Shown in pieces: positions 8,795-17,854 of a stretch of DNA of 64,000 nt. Source of the DNA: Alkalilacustris brevis. Lineage in GTDB: Bacteria; Pseudomonadota; Alphaproteobacteria; Rhodobacterales; Rhodobacteraceae. The DNA lies in contig NZ_QNVJ01000097.1 of NCBI RefSeq assembly GCF_003350345.1, forward strand, positions 46,387-110,386. Direction: 5' to 3'. The first letter of the stretch is position 1. Each line of letters opens with the position of its first letter. The notes below the pieces were generated by a model. The model did no database searches, was not told where the DNA came from, and worked only from the letters and a program-made list of their open reading frames with translations. The position numbers and the translations under genes were made by a program.

Positions 8795-10126
8795 TCAGCG
8801 CTCGATATCCTCGTCGCGCACGAACATGTTGTCCCAGGCGCGGTCGATCAGCTCGGGCGTCATCTGCCTGGGCAGGCCTTCGAACTCGCAGACCGAAAGC
8901 ATCTGGTCGATCAGGAAGCCGGGCATGTAATTGGCATAGGCGTTGCCGATCTCGGGAAAGCGCACCTGCATCAGATGCACCAGCGTGCGCTCGTCCAGCG
9001 CCATGCCCTTCTTGCGCGCCACGAGCGCGAAAATCTTCAGAAAATCCTGCTGGTCCGGCCCGTCAACCTTGATCTTGAAAAAGATCCGCCGCAGCGCTGC
9101 GCGGTCGAAGATCCTGTTGGGGTGGAAGTTTGTGGAAAAGATCACCAGCGTGTCGAAGGGCACGGTGAATTTCTCGCCCGATTGCAGCGCGAGAATGTCA
9201 TGGCCTTCTTCCAGCGGCACGATCCAGCGGTTGATCAGCGCCTGCGGGGTTTCCTCCTGGCGGCCCAGGTCATCGACGATGAAGACCCCGCCGGTGGCCT
9301 TGAACTGCAAGGGCGCCTGATAGGTGCGCGCGGTGGGGTTGTAGGTGAGGTCCAGCATCGAAAGCGTCAGCTCGCCCCCGGTGATCACCGCCGGGCGGTC
9401 GCAGCGCACATAGCGCGGGTCATGGCGGTTGGCGTTGCGCCTCAGCGAGGTCGGGTCGTCCTCGGTTGTGTCCGCCTTGGTGTGAATGATCGGGTCGTAG
9501 ACCGAAATTACCTGGCCGGCATGTTCGACCGCGCGCGGGATGTAGATACGATCGCCCAGCGCATCGCGGATACCGTTCGAGATCGAGGACTTGCCGTTGC
9601 CCGGCGGCCCGTAAAGCAGGATCGACCGCCCCGAGGTCACCGCCGGCCCGAGATGGTCGAGCAAGCTGTGCGGCAGGATCAGATCACCCATCGCTGCAGT
9701 GAGTTCCGTGCGGGTGATGCGGATGTCGCGCACCGACTGGCGTTCGACCTGGCGGGCGTAATGGGGCATCGGAACCGGCACCGCGCCGTAATATTCCGAT
9801 TGCGCCAGCGCATCGAGGGCGCGCGCCTTGCCGCTGTCCGACAGCCGGTAGCCCATCTCGCTGCGCGAGGTGGCGCCTAGCGTGCCGGTGGCCTCGAGCA
9901 GTTGCTGGCTGCGGGCGATGTCTATGATCTCCTGCGTGACCGGCACCGGCAGGCAGATCGCCCGGGCGATGTCACTGATCTGGTCGAGCGACATTCGGAA
10001 AATCGTCTTGAGCAGAATGTCGCGCAGCATGACCGGCGGCAGCCCGGTTTCAGCCAGGGATCGCGGCGGGGTCGGGCCGAACCCGCCTTGCGGTTTGGAG
10101 TCGGTGAGCGTGTCGAAATTGTTCAT
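8795..10126 (-). CDS. AAA+ ATPase linked to the Tad pilus locus
   Basis: A 443-residue ATPase. Residues 30-130 form a helical/winged-helix-like N-terminal part. The AAA core has Walker A GPPGNGKSS (173-181), Walker B VFIVDD (281-286), a sensor-1 asparagine in IFSTNFHP (about 333) and an arginine finger candidate in RAALRRIFF (345-350). No DNA-binding or protease domain is visible, and the core does not look like CpaF or CpaE. It is the last gene of the minus-strand Tad run, 57 bases after the prepilin peptidase. I recall homologs next to tad genes in related genomes, but their role is unknown to me. A remodelling or assembly role for the pilus machine is inference. Confidence 0.7.
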   Translation of the reverse strand: MNNFDTLTDSKPQGGFGPTPPRSLAETGLPPVMLRDILLKTIFRMSLDQISDIARAICLPVPVTQEIIDIARSQQLLEATGTLGATSRSEMGYRLSDSGKARALDALAQSEYYGAVPVPMPHYARQVERQSVRDIRITRTELTAAMGDLILPHSLLDHLGPAVTSGRSILLYGPPGNGKSSISNGIRDALGDRIYIPRAVEHAGQVISVYDPIIHTKADTTEDDPTSLRRNANRHDPRYVRCDRPAVITGGELTLSMLDLTYNPTARTYQAPLQFKATGGVFIVDDLGRQEETPQALINRWIVPLEEGHDILALQSGEKFTVPFDTLVIFSTNFHPNRIFDRAALRRIFFKIKVDGPDQQDFLKIFALVARKKGMALDERTLVHLMQVRFPEIGNAYANYMPGFLIDQMLSVCEFEGLPRQMTPELIDRAWDNMFVRDEDIER

Positions 10127-10183
10127 GCAATGCCTCGCATCGCTGTCATTGTCTTGGTCGGGGTGCGGGCCTGGCAGCCCGGC

Positions 10184-10681
10184 TCATTGGCCCAGGCTTG
10201 CGGCCAGCACCAGATAAAGCGCCAGCGCGCCCCCCAGCGCCAGCCCCATGGGAAACTCGCGCCGCTCCCAGGATTCCCAGTGCGGCGCCAGGGCGCGCAC
10301 CTGCGGCACTGCGCGCAATGCCCGGTGGGTCACGAAGGCTGCCAGCAGCATCGCGGCAAATAATGGCAGAAACAGGGCCACATCGCCCAGCGCCACGAAA
10401 GGCGCCATGGCGGCGGCGAACTTGGCATCGCCCGCGCCGATCATGCCGCCCGCGCTCAGAACGAATCCGATCACCAGGATCACCGCGAAATGCGCCCAGC
10501 CCCAGGCCCAGCTTTCAAGCGGCAACACCAGCGGCCCGATCAGCAGATACACCCCCAGCAGCGCCAGCACCGCACGGTTGGGGATGCGCATGGATTTCAT
10601 GTCGCTCCAGGCGACCCAGTATGCGATCGGCAGGGCTGCGGGCAAAAACCACAGCGCGGCACTCGCGGGCAACACAAGCAT
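10184..10681 (-). CDS. cpaA: A24-family prepilin peptidase (CpaA/TadV type)
   Basis: A 165-residue inner-membrane aspartyl protease that cleaves the leader of Flp prepilins. The two catalytic aspartates of the TFPP family are visible: the first at about residue 27 in SDMKSMRIPN, the second at about 85 in GAGDAK (the GxGD motif). Four to six hydrophobic helices surround them. It lacks the N-terminal methyltransferase domain of PilD, as expected for CpaA/TadV. Its ATG overlaps the upstream lipoprotein stop by one base (TGATG), so the two are translationally coupled. Confidence 0.85.
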   Translation of the reverse strand: MLVLPASAALWFLPAALPIAYWVAWSDMKSMRIPNRAVLALLGVYLLIGPLVLPLESWAWGWAHFAVILVIGFVLSAGGMIGAGDAKFAAAMAPFVALGDVALFLPLFAAMLLAAFVTHRALRAVPQVRALAPHWESWERREFPMGLALGGALALYLVLAASLGQ

Positions 10682-11541
10682 CAGTTCGTGCGGCCTTCAT
10701 CGAGCGCGCGCAGCGAGCGCACCGCCACGTCGAAGTGCTGCGGATGGGTCTCGACCGCTTCATGCAGCAACTGGCGGCCGGTGTTCACGTCGCCCTGCTT
10801 GATTGCCGTCAGCGCGAGCGTGTGCAGCAGTTGCGCGCGTTCGGTCTGGGTCATGCCGATGACAGGCAGGGTGTAGTTGCGCTGCGCGCCGCGCGCCATC
10901 ACCAGGTTGTTCTTGGCGGTGAACAGGCCGGGATTGTAATTGAGCGCCTCAGCAAACAGCCTTTCGGCCTCGCGGTGCTCGCCCCGGCTGAGCTTGGAAT
11001 ACCCCCAGTTGTTAAGCACCCCGGCCGGGCGGGTGGTCAGCCCCGCGGCGGTTTCATAGAAACTGTCGGCGCGCTCCCAATCCTGGTTGCTGTCGGCGAT
11101 CATGGCCTCCAGCCGGTAGCGCTCATAGGTTTCGTGGGTCGGGGGGATGCTGTTCAGCTCGGCCGCGGCGCGCTCCCAGTCGTTGCTGCGGATCAACGCA
11201 TCGGCATAGGCCACGCGGTCGTCATTGGTGGCCTCGGGCGCGGCGGCAATCTCGCGCCACACCTGCGCGGCCTCTCGCGCGTTGCCCGCGCGCACCAGCG
11301 ATTTGGCCAGCCCGCGCCGCAGGTCCATCCGCTCGGGGTTGTCCTCGACGGCCCGCCGGAAATACGAGACCGCCTCGGCCGGCTCGGCCGCGGAAAGCAT
11401 GATCTCGTTGAGATTGGTTTCATCGACCAGGTTGATGCTCTGGATCGCGCGTGCGGCTTCGGCCTCGTCCGGGCCGGTGCTGCAGGCGGCAAGCGCCAGC
11501 CCGCTGCAAAGGCACAGACCGAATAGGACAGGTTGGCGCAT
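10681..11541 (-). CDS. TPR-repeat lipoprotein, TadD-like (second of two)
   Basis: A 286-residue predicted lipoprotein. The signal peptide ends in the lipobox LAAC with the acylated cysteine at residue 20. The rest is alpha-helical with several TPR-type repeats, for example around AVSYFRRAVEDNPERMDLRRG and the segments with NNWGYSKLSRGEHREAERLF. TadD proteins are outer-membrane lipoproteins thought to help secretin or pilus assembly. ATG 11541 is chosen because it starts exactly at the signal peptide; the upstream extension is Cys/His-rich and non-hydrophobic. It follows another TPR lipoprotein gene by 13 bases, and its stop overlaps the cpaA start. Confidence 0.8.
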   Translation of the reverse strand: MRQPVLFGLCLCSGLALAACSTGPDEAEAARAIQSINLVDETNLNEIMLSAAEPAEAVSYFRRAVEDNPERMDLRRGLAKSLVRAGNAREAAQVWREIAAAPEATNDDRVAYADALIRSNDWERAAAELNSIPPTHETYERYRLEAMIADSNQDWERADSFYETAAGLTTRPAGVLNNWGYSKLSRGEHREAERLFAEALNYNPGLFTAKNNLVMARGAQRNYTLPVIGMTQTERAQLLHTLALTAIKQGDVNTGRQLLHEAVETHPQHFDVAVRSLRALDEGRTN

Positions 11542-11554
11542 GGGATGCGTCCTT

Positions 11555-12139
11555 TTACTGCTCGTCTTGTTGTGGTGTCGACAGGAGCAGGTATTGCCCA
11601 CTTCCGCGCCGCACCAGCCTCAAACTGCTTTCATTTTCGTCAGAATAGCCGGGATTTTCCGATTTTGCGATAGCCAGCCGCAGATTTTCGCGAATGACGT
11701 CAGATCGGCCACTGTCAAGCGCGTAGGCCGTGCGGAAGGTCTGGCGCGCCTCGCCGGTGCGGCCGGTTTCCATCAGCACCACGCCAAGGTTGTTCCAGGC
11801 GGGCACGAACTCCTGATCGGCCTCCAGCGCCCGGCGCAGCAGGCGTTCCGACTGGCCCAGCCGCCCCAGCCGAAGGTTGGCCGACCCCAGTGCCGAAAGC
11901 ACATCGACCGTCGCGCCCTGTTCGCCTGCGCTGCGCAGATAGGCGCGCAGCGCCAGCTCATATTGGCCCGCGGCCATCAGCCGGTGGCCAACCTCCAGCC
12001 CGTCCACGGCCTCGGGTATCTCGACATCGGCGGGGGCGGGGGGGCCTACATGCAGGCTGTCCAGCGGTTCAGGCCCGTGTTCGCAGGCCGCCAGCGCGCC
12101 AAGGATCAGGCCGAAAAGGAGATATCTTGGCGCGCGCAT
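11555..12139 (-). CDS. tadD: TPR-repeat lipoprotein, TadD-like (first of two)
   Basis: A 194-residue predicted lipoprotein with signal peptide MRAPRYLLFGLILGALAAC, the lipid-modified cysteine being residue 19. TPR-like helices follow, including ELALRAYLRSAGEQG and FVPAWNNLGVVLMETGRTGEA, the latter a good TPR consensus (W-N-LG). It starts four bases after the tadC stop, the usual place of tadD. Two tandem TPR lipoproteins here suggest a duplication followed by divergence, or a split of the TadD role between two proteins. Confidence 0.85.
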   Translation of the reverse strand: MRAPRYLLFGLILGALAACEHGPEPLDSLHVGPPAPADVEIPEAVDGLEVGHRLMAAGQYELALRAYLRSAGEQGATVDVLSALGSANLRLGRLGQSERLLRRALEADQEFVPAWNNLGVVLMETGRTGEARQTFRTAYALDSGRSDVIRENLRLAIAKSENPGYSDENESSLRLVRRGSGQYLLLSTPQQDEQ

Positions 12140-12143
12140 ACCC

Positions 12144-13133
12144 TCAGAAGCTGTGTGAGTTCAGTGTCTGGTAGATCCCGTAGACCGACGGCCCGATCAG
12201 GATGATCATGAGCGGCGGCACCGTCAACAGCATAGTGCCAAGGGTCAGCTTGGTGGGCAGGACGTTGGCCTTTTCCTCGGCGCGCATCACGCGCTTGTCG
12301 CGCATCTCGCCGGCATAGACGCGCAGCGCATCGGCGATCGAGGTGCCGAAGGTCGCCGACTGGATCAGCACCGTAACGAAGGCGTTGATGTCGGCGACAC
12401 CGCAGCGCTTGGACATGTCCTTCAGGACCGAGACGCGGTCCTTGCCGGCCTTGACCTCGTGGCTGACGATCTCGAATTCCTCGGCCAGCGCCGGATAGCC
12501 AGCCCGGATCTCGCGCGAGACGCGCAGGATCGACTGATCCATCGACTGCCCCGCCTCGACGCAGACAAGCATCATGTCGAGCGAGTCGGGAAAGCCTTCG
12601 ATGATCTGCTGCTCGCGTTCGGCGCGGCGCCGCTGGATCCAGTATTTCGGGGCGTAATACCCCAGCAGCGCGGGCCCGAGCACCCACAGAAGCAGCCCTG
12701 TGGTGCTGATCTCGCCCGCAGCGCTCTTGTAGATGGCAACCATCACGCCCAGCACCAGAAGCCCCATGCCCAGCGCGAACTGCAGCGCGTTGAACGTGCG
12801 CACCGCCGATTTCGCCCTGTAGCCGGCCTGGATCATCTTGAGCCGGGCCGAGGAAAACTCCTTTTCGTCCTGCGGCTCCAGGAAACCCGCGAAACGGTCA
12901 AGCTTGTGGCCGGCGGTATCCTTCTGGCGCAGTGCGTTTTCCGGCAGGGGCTTGTCCTGTTGCGTGCCGGAATTTTCCTCACGCAGCTTTTCCAGCGGGT
13001 CCGCCTTGCGCGAGGGTATGGTAAGCAGCGTGATGACAATCAGCAAGACGCCCAGCGCGCCCACCGCCAGCAGTGGGCCAAGCGGGCCAAAGGCCTGTTC
13101 AAGCAGGGCGTTGATCGACTGAAGCAGTTGCAT
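12144..13133 (-). CDS. tadC: Tad pilus inner-membrane platform protein TadC
   Basis: A 329-residue T2SF (GspF) family membrane protein. It has an N-terminal helix (residues 17-38), a charged cytoplasmic stretch, a central hydrophobic pair, the T2SF core with SLDMMLVCVEAGQSMDQSI and a final transmembrane helix near 300-320. With TadB it forms the inner-membrane base that couples the CpaF ATPase to pilus polymerisation. The start lies 12 bases after the tadB stop. Length and place in the operon match TadC. Confidence 0.92.
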   Translation of the reverse strand: MQLLQSINALLEQAFGPLGPLLAVGALGVLLIVITLLTIPSRKADPLEKLREENSGTQQDKPLPENALRQKDTAGHKLDRFAGFLEPQDEKEFSSARLKMIQAGYRAKSAVRTFNALQFALGMGLLVLGVMVAIYKSAAGEISTTGLLLWVLGPALLGYYAPKYWIQRRRAEREQQIIEGFPDSLDMMLVCVEAGQSMDQSILRVSREIRAGYPALAEEFEIVSHEVKAGKDRVSVLKDMSKRCGVADINAFVTVLIQSATFGTSIADALRVYAGEMRDKRVMRAEEKANVLPTKLTLGTMLLTVPPLMIILIGPSVYGIYQTLNSHSF

Positions 13134-13145
13134 CCCCGTGTCTCC

Positions 13146-14114
13146 TCAGACCTTGATATTGACCATGATCTTCATGAAGATCACGTTTGCGACCAGAAAC
13201 GCCGCCACGACCAGCGCCGCGGGAATGAACAGTGCGGTATCGCGCACCTCGTCGTAGTAGTCCGGCTGCAGCACGTTGATGGCCACCAGGGCAAGGATCG
13301 GGAAGCCCGACAGGAACATGCCCGACCATTTGGCCTCGGCGGTGATCGCCTTGACCCTGCGGAACAGCTTGAAACGCGCGCGGATCACCCGGCTCAGCCC
13401 TTCGAGGATCTCGGCGAGGTTGCCGCCCGATTGCTGCTGAATCGTCACCGCCACGGCAAGGAAACGCAGATCCTGCATGTCCATCCGTTCCGCCAGCGCG
13501 CGCAGGGATTCCGAGATGTCGCGGCCATAGGCCGCCTCGTCGGCGATAACCCCGAATTCCGAGCCGAGCGGGTCTGCCACCTCCTTGGCGACAATGCCCA
13601 CGGCCGAGGAAAACGGATGCCCCACCCTGAGCGAACGCACCATGAGTTCCACGGCTTCGGGCAGTTGCTCCTCCATCATGGAGAGACGCTTCTTGGCCTT
13701 GTTGTTGACCCAAGTGTAGATTGCACCCACACCCATCGCCACGGCCAGCAACGCGCGCACCCCGGCGGCAGCCTCGGTCAGCGCCGAAAGAAGCGCGAAG
13801 CTGACAACCGAAAGCAGCAGCATCATCATGATCAACTGCCGCGGGGAGAAGGCGATATTTGCCTTCTGCGCCTTGTCGGCCAGAATCGCGTAAAGCGGGA
13901 TGCCCTGCGATTTCATGTGCTGGCTCATCTCCTTGCGGAGCTGTTCCAGAACCTGTTCGCGGGGCGTGCCCTTTTCCAGCAGTTCCAGCCGGCGGTTCAC
14001 TCGGTTGTTCAGGCTGATCGACTTGCCGAAGGCGGTCAGGTAGACCCCTTCGACCAGTAGAAGAACACCCACAAAAACGAGAACGTAGATAAGCGGTGCG
14101 GCACTGATTTCCAT
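13146..14114 (-). CDS. tadB: Tad pilus inner-membrane platform protein TadB
   Basis: A 322-residue T2SF-family protein with an N-terminal transmembrane helix (about residues 7-27), a central hydrophobic pair near 95-135, the T2SF domain with LPEAVELMVRSLRVGHPF, the LRFLAVAVTIQQQSGGNLAEIL segment typical of TadB, and C-terminal helices near 260-320. It pairs with TadC as the pilus platform. It begins 12 bases after the cpaF stop and is followed 12 bases later by tadC. Confidence 0.92.
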   Translation of the reverse strand: MEISAAPLIYVLVFVGVLLLVEGVYLTAFGKSISLNNRVNRRLELLEKGTPREQVLEQLRKEMSQHMKSQGIPLYAILADKAQKANIAFSPRQLIMMMLLLSVVSFALLSALTEAAAGVRALLAVAMGVGAIYTWVNNKAKKRLSMMEEQLPEAVELMVRSLRVGHPFSSAVGIVAKEVADPLGSEFGVIADEAAYGRDISESLRALAERMDMQDLRFLAVAVTIQQQSGGNLAEILEGLSRVIRARFKLFRRVKAITAEAKWSGMFLSGFPILALVAINVLQPDYYDEVRDTALFIPAALVVAAFLVANVIFMKIMVNIKV

Positions 14115-14126
14115 CGTTCGGCCCCC

Positions 14127-15608
<1,482 letters not shown>

Positions 15609-15625
15609 CCCGGCCTCCTTTCGCC

Positions 15626-16879
15626 TCAGGCTTGCGCCTCCGCGGCGGCCCGGTTGCGCTCATGTATTGACCGGGCGAGCTTGAGAATTTCCTTGCGCAA
15701 CGGGTTTTTAGGCGCGGTTTCCGCCAGTGGCAGGCCGTGGTCGTTCGCCTGCGTGACCGCCTTCTGCCCGTCGGGCAGCCAGATCTCCAGGTCGATATCC
15801 AGGCTTTCGGCCATCCGCTTGGCACGTGACTTGGCCGAAAGATCGGTGAATCCCGGCGCGCGGTTGAGCACATAGCGCAGCTTGTCCAGCGGCAGTTCCT
15901 CGGCCTTCAGCGCGCGGATCATTCGCAGCGCGTTCTGGGCCGAGCGCATGTCGAGTTCGAGCAGGGCAAAATAGACATGCGCCTGGTTGAGCACCGTCTC
16001 GGTCCACTGCACGACCGTGCTTGGCATATCGACGATGACATAGTCGAAATTGGAGCGCGCCATATCCAGCAGGCGCGAGATATCGTCCGGCCCCAGCAGG
16101 TCGAGCGGCAGGATATCGGCCGGTGCGGTCAGCACCTGAAGCCGTTCGTTGAACGGCAGCAGCGCCTGCATGAAGGCATCGCGGTCCATCGCCGCAGTGT
16201 CGGAGAGCAATTCGTAAATCGCTTCGCGCCGCGGCAGGTCAAGGAATGTCGAGACCGACCCGAATTGCAGGTCGAGGTCCAGCACGCACACGCTGGCGGG
16301 GGCCTTGCGATCGGCGATTGCCAGCTCCCAGGCCAGGTTCACGGCGAGCGTCGTGGCGCCGACTCCGCCGGCCAGCCCGTGCACCGGCAGGATTGCCCCG
16401 TCATGGCCGCCGCTCGGCCCGCTGCCCTGCGGTGGGGCGTTTTGCTGCGCGCCGGTTTCGGCGGGTGCGGGGGGCTTTCGCAGCCGGGCGATGGCCTCGT
16501 GCAAGGCGCCTTCGGGCAGGGGGTAGGGCACGAAATCATCGGCGCCCAGGCGCAGCAGTTGATGCAGCACCATCGGGCTGAGTTCTTCGGCGATCAGGAT
16601 GACCTTGACCTGTCCGGCCTTGGCCGTCTGGATCAGGTCGCGGATCAGCGGCAGGTTCTCGTCATCCCCGTCGTCCACCGCGATGGCGATGAACTCAAGC
16701 GCGGCGGCGTCGGGCTGCCGCAAGAACACCAGCGCATCAGCGAAATTCAGATCGCCCCAGCTTTCACCCAGCTCGGTTTCCATGTCTTCGATGAGAAGGT
16801 CAAAATTCTGAACATCCCTGGAAACCGTGCAAGCCAGAACCGGTGCCGCTTCGGGCTCAAGAGCTGCAAGACTCGTCAT
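15626..16879 (-). CDS. cpaE: Tad pilus localisation ATPase CpaE/TadZ
   Basis: A 417-residue MinD/ParA-superfamily protein. Residues 20-145 form an atypical receiver-like domain, a Pro/Gly/Gln linker covers 145-168, and the P-loop domain follows. Its Walker A reads GLAGGVGATT (168-177), so the usual lysine of KGGxGKT is replaced, as known for TadZ/CpaE. The remaining ParA features are present: VLDLDLQFG and YVIVDMPS. In Caulobacter and Aggregatibacter the family places the pilus machine at the pole. It begins after a 317-base gap from the OmpA-lipoprotein gene, so it may have its own promoter. Confidence 0.9.
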   Translation of the reverse strand: MTSLAALEPEAAPVLACTVSRDVQNFDLLIEDMETELGESWGDLNFADALVFLRQPDAAALEFIAIAVDDGDDENLPLIRDLIQTAKAGQVKVILIAEELSPMVLHQLLRLGADDFVPYPLPEGALHEAIARLRKPPAPAETGAQQNAPPQGSGPSGGHDGAILPVHGLAGGVGATTLAVNLAWELAIADRKAPASVCVLDLDLQFGSVSTFLDLPRREAIYELLSDTAAMDRDAFMQALLPFNERLQVLTAPADILPLDLLGPDDISRLLDMARSNFDYVIVDMPSTVVQWTETVLNQAHVYFALLELDMRSAQNALRMIRALKAEELPLDKLRYVLNRAPGFTDLSAKSRAKRMAESLDIDLEIWLPDGQKAVTQANDHGLPLAETAPKNPLRKEILKLARSIHERNRAAAEAQA

Positions 16880-17196
16880 GGCCTGTACGTCCCTTCCTCA
16901 AATCAACGCGGCAAAATTTGCGTTCCGGCAAAACGGACACACGACCGCGGCGCCTTTTCGATTCGATCCCGTTGAGGCGCTGTCAGACTTGTGTTTCGCG
17001 GAGAATCTTGGCGACATTGCGGCCAAAAGACCGCGATTATTCGGATTTTGTTGACGGTTCTCATGCGGGCGCGGCACCGTTGCCGCCGCAGGGCCATGGC
17101 CCGGCGCGCAGGTCGCCCCCCCGGGGGGGGCGTGAACACGCATTCATGCAGTTGCAGGACAAGGAGCGCGTGGTGCGAGCCTGGCGCCGGCCCGTA
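16880..17196. other. 317-base gap inside the Tad locus
   Basis: No open frame here looks like a gene. On the minus strand it separates the OmpA lipoprotein from cpaE. It contains a nearly loop-free GC palindrome, CGCCCCCCC followed by GGGGGGGGCG at 17114-17132, and an AT-richer part around 17020-17055 that could hold a cpaE promoter. No clear -35/-10 pair could be fixed by eye. Confidence 0.4.
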
Positions 17197-17841
17197 TCAG
17201 CCGCCGCCGCCCAGCGAGGCGCCGCCGCCCGAAGTCGGCGGGTGTGGCCGCGTCGCGCTGGCGACATACTCGCGGAATACCACCCGCGCGTACTGGCCGT
17301 TCAGGACGGTCGGGTGATTTTCCACGAACCCCGAAACTTCGGTCACGGTGCGCCGGTTGCGCCGCTCGGGCGCCTGGGTGACGATCAGCGGCTGGGTTTC
17401 CCCATGCGAGACGAGCGCCTCTAGCCGCGACCTGGCCACGCCCCGGCTGACCAGGTAATTGACCACGGCATTGGCCCGGCGCAGGCCCAACTGATAGTTA
17501 TAGGACGGGCTGCCCACCAGGTCGGTGTGGCCATAGACGCGGAAGCGGACCTCGGGGAACTGGTTGATCCAGTGCGCCTGACGGTCGAGCGTGCGCCGCG
17601 CTTCGGCATCGAGCTGGGCGCGGTCGAAAGCGAAATTGACGGTGCTGGGCACCTCTTCGGCGAAGCGCTTTCCAAGATCCAGCACATAGGGCATCTGCCC
17701 TGACTGGACCATCGTGTTGTGCATCGTGGCGTTGCCGAAACTGCCCGAGTCGATCTGGGCGCCGGCTTCGCTGTCAAAGGTCTGCGGGTCGCAGGCGGCC
17801 AGGGCAAGCAGGCTGGCACCAAGGATCAGAATGCGTTGCAC
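17197..17841 (-). CDS. OmpA-family lipoprotein of the Tad locus
   Basis: A 214-residue predicted lipoprotein: signal peptide MQRILILGASLLALAAC with the lipidated Cys17, a linker, then an OmpA-type peptidoglycan-binding domain. The domain features are NFAFDRAQLD (compare VxFxxxxxxL), RVYGHTDLVGS and the NYQLGLRRANAVVNYLVSRGV helix. After RRTVTEV the tail is unusual and ends in a Gly/Ser/Pro-rich stretch. It lies between the secretin gene and cpaE, the position of RcpB or CpaD in other tad loci. It could anchor the secretin to peptidoglycan; this is inferred from position and domain. Confidence 0.8.
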   Translation of the reverse strand: MQRILILGASLLALAACDPQTFDSEAGAQIDSGSFGNATMHNTMVQSGQMPYVLDLGKRFAEEVPSTVNFAFDRAQLDAEARRTLDRQAHWINQFPEVRFRVYGHTDLVGSPSYNYQLGLRRANAVVNYLVSRGVARSRLEALVSHGETQPLIVTQAPERRNRRTVTEVSGFVENHPTVLNGQYARVVFREYVASATRPHPPTSGGGASLGGGG

Positions 17842-17854
17842 GCCGGGGTCTCCC

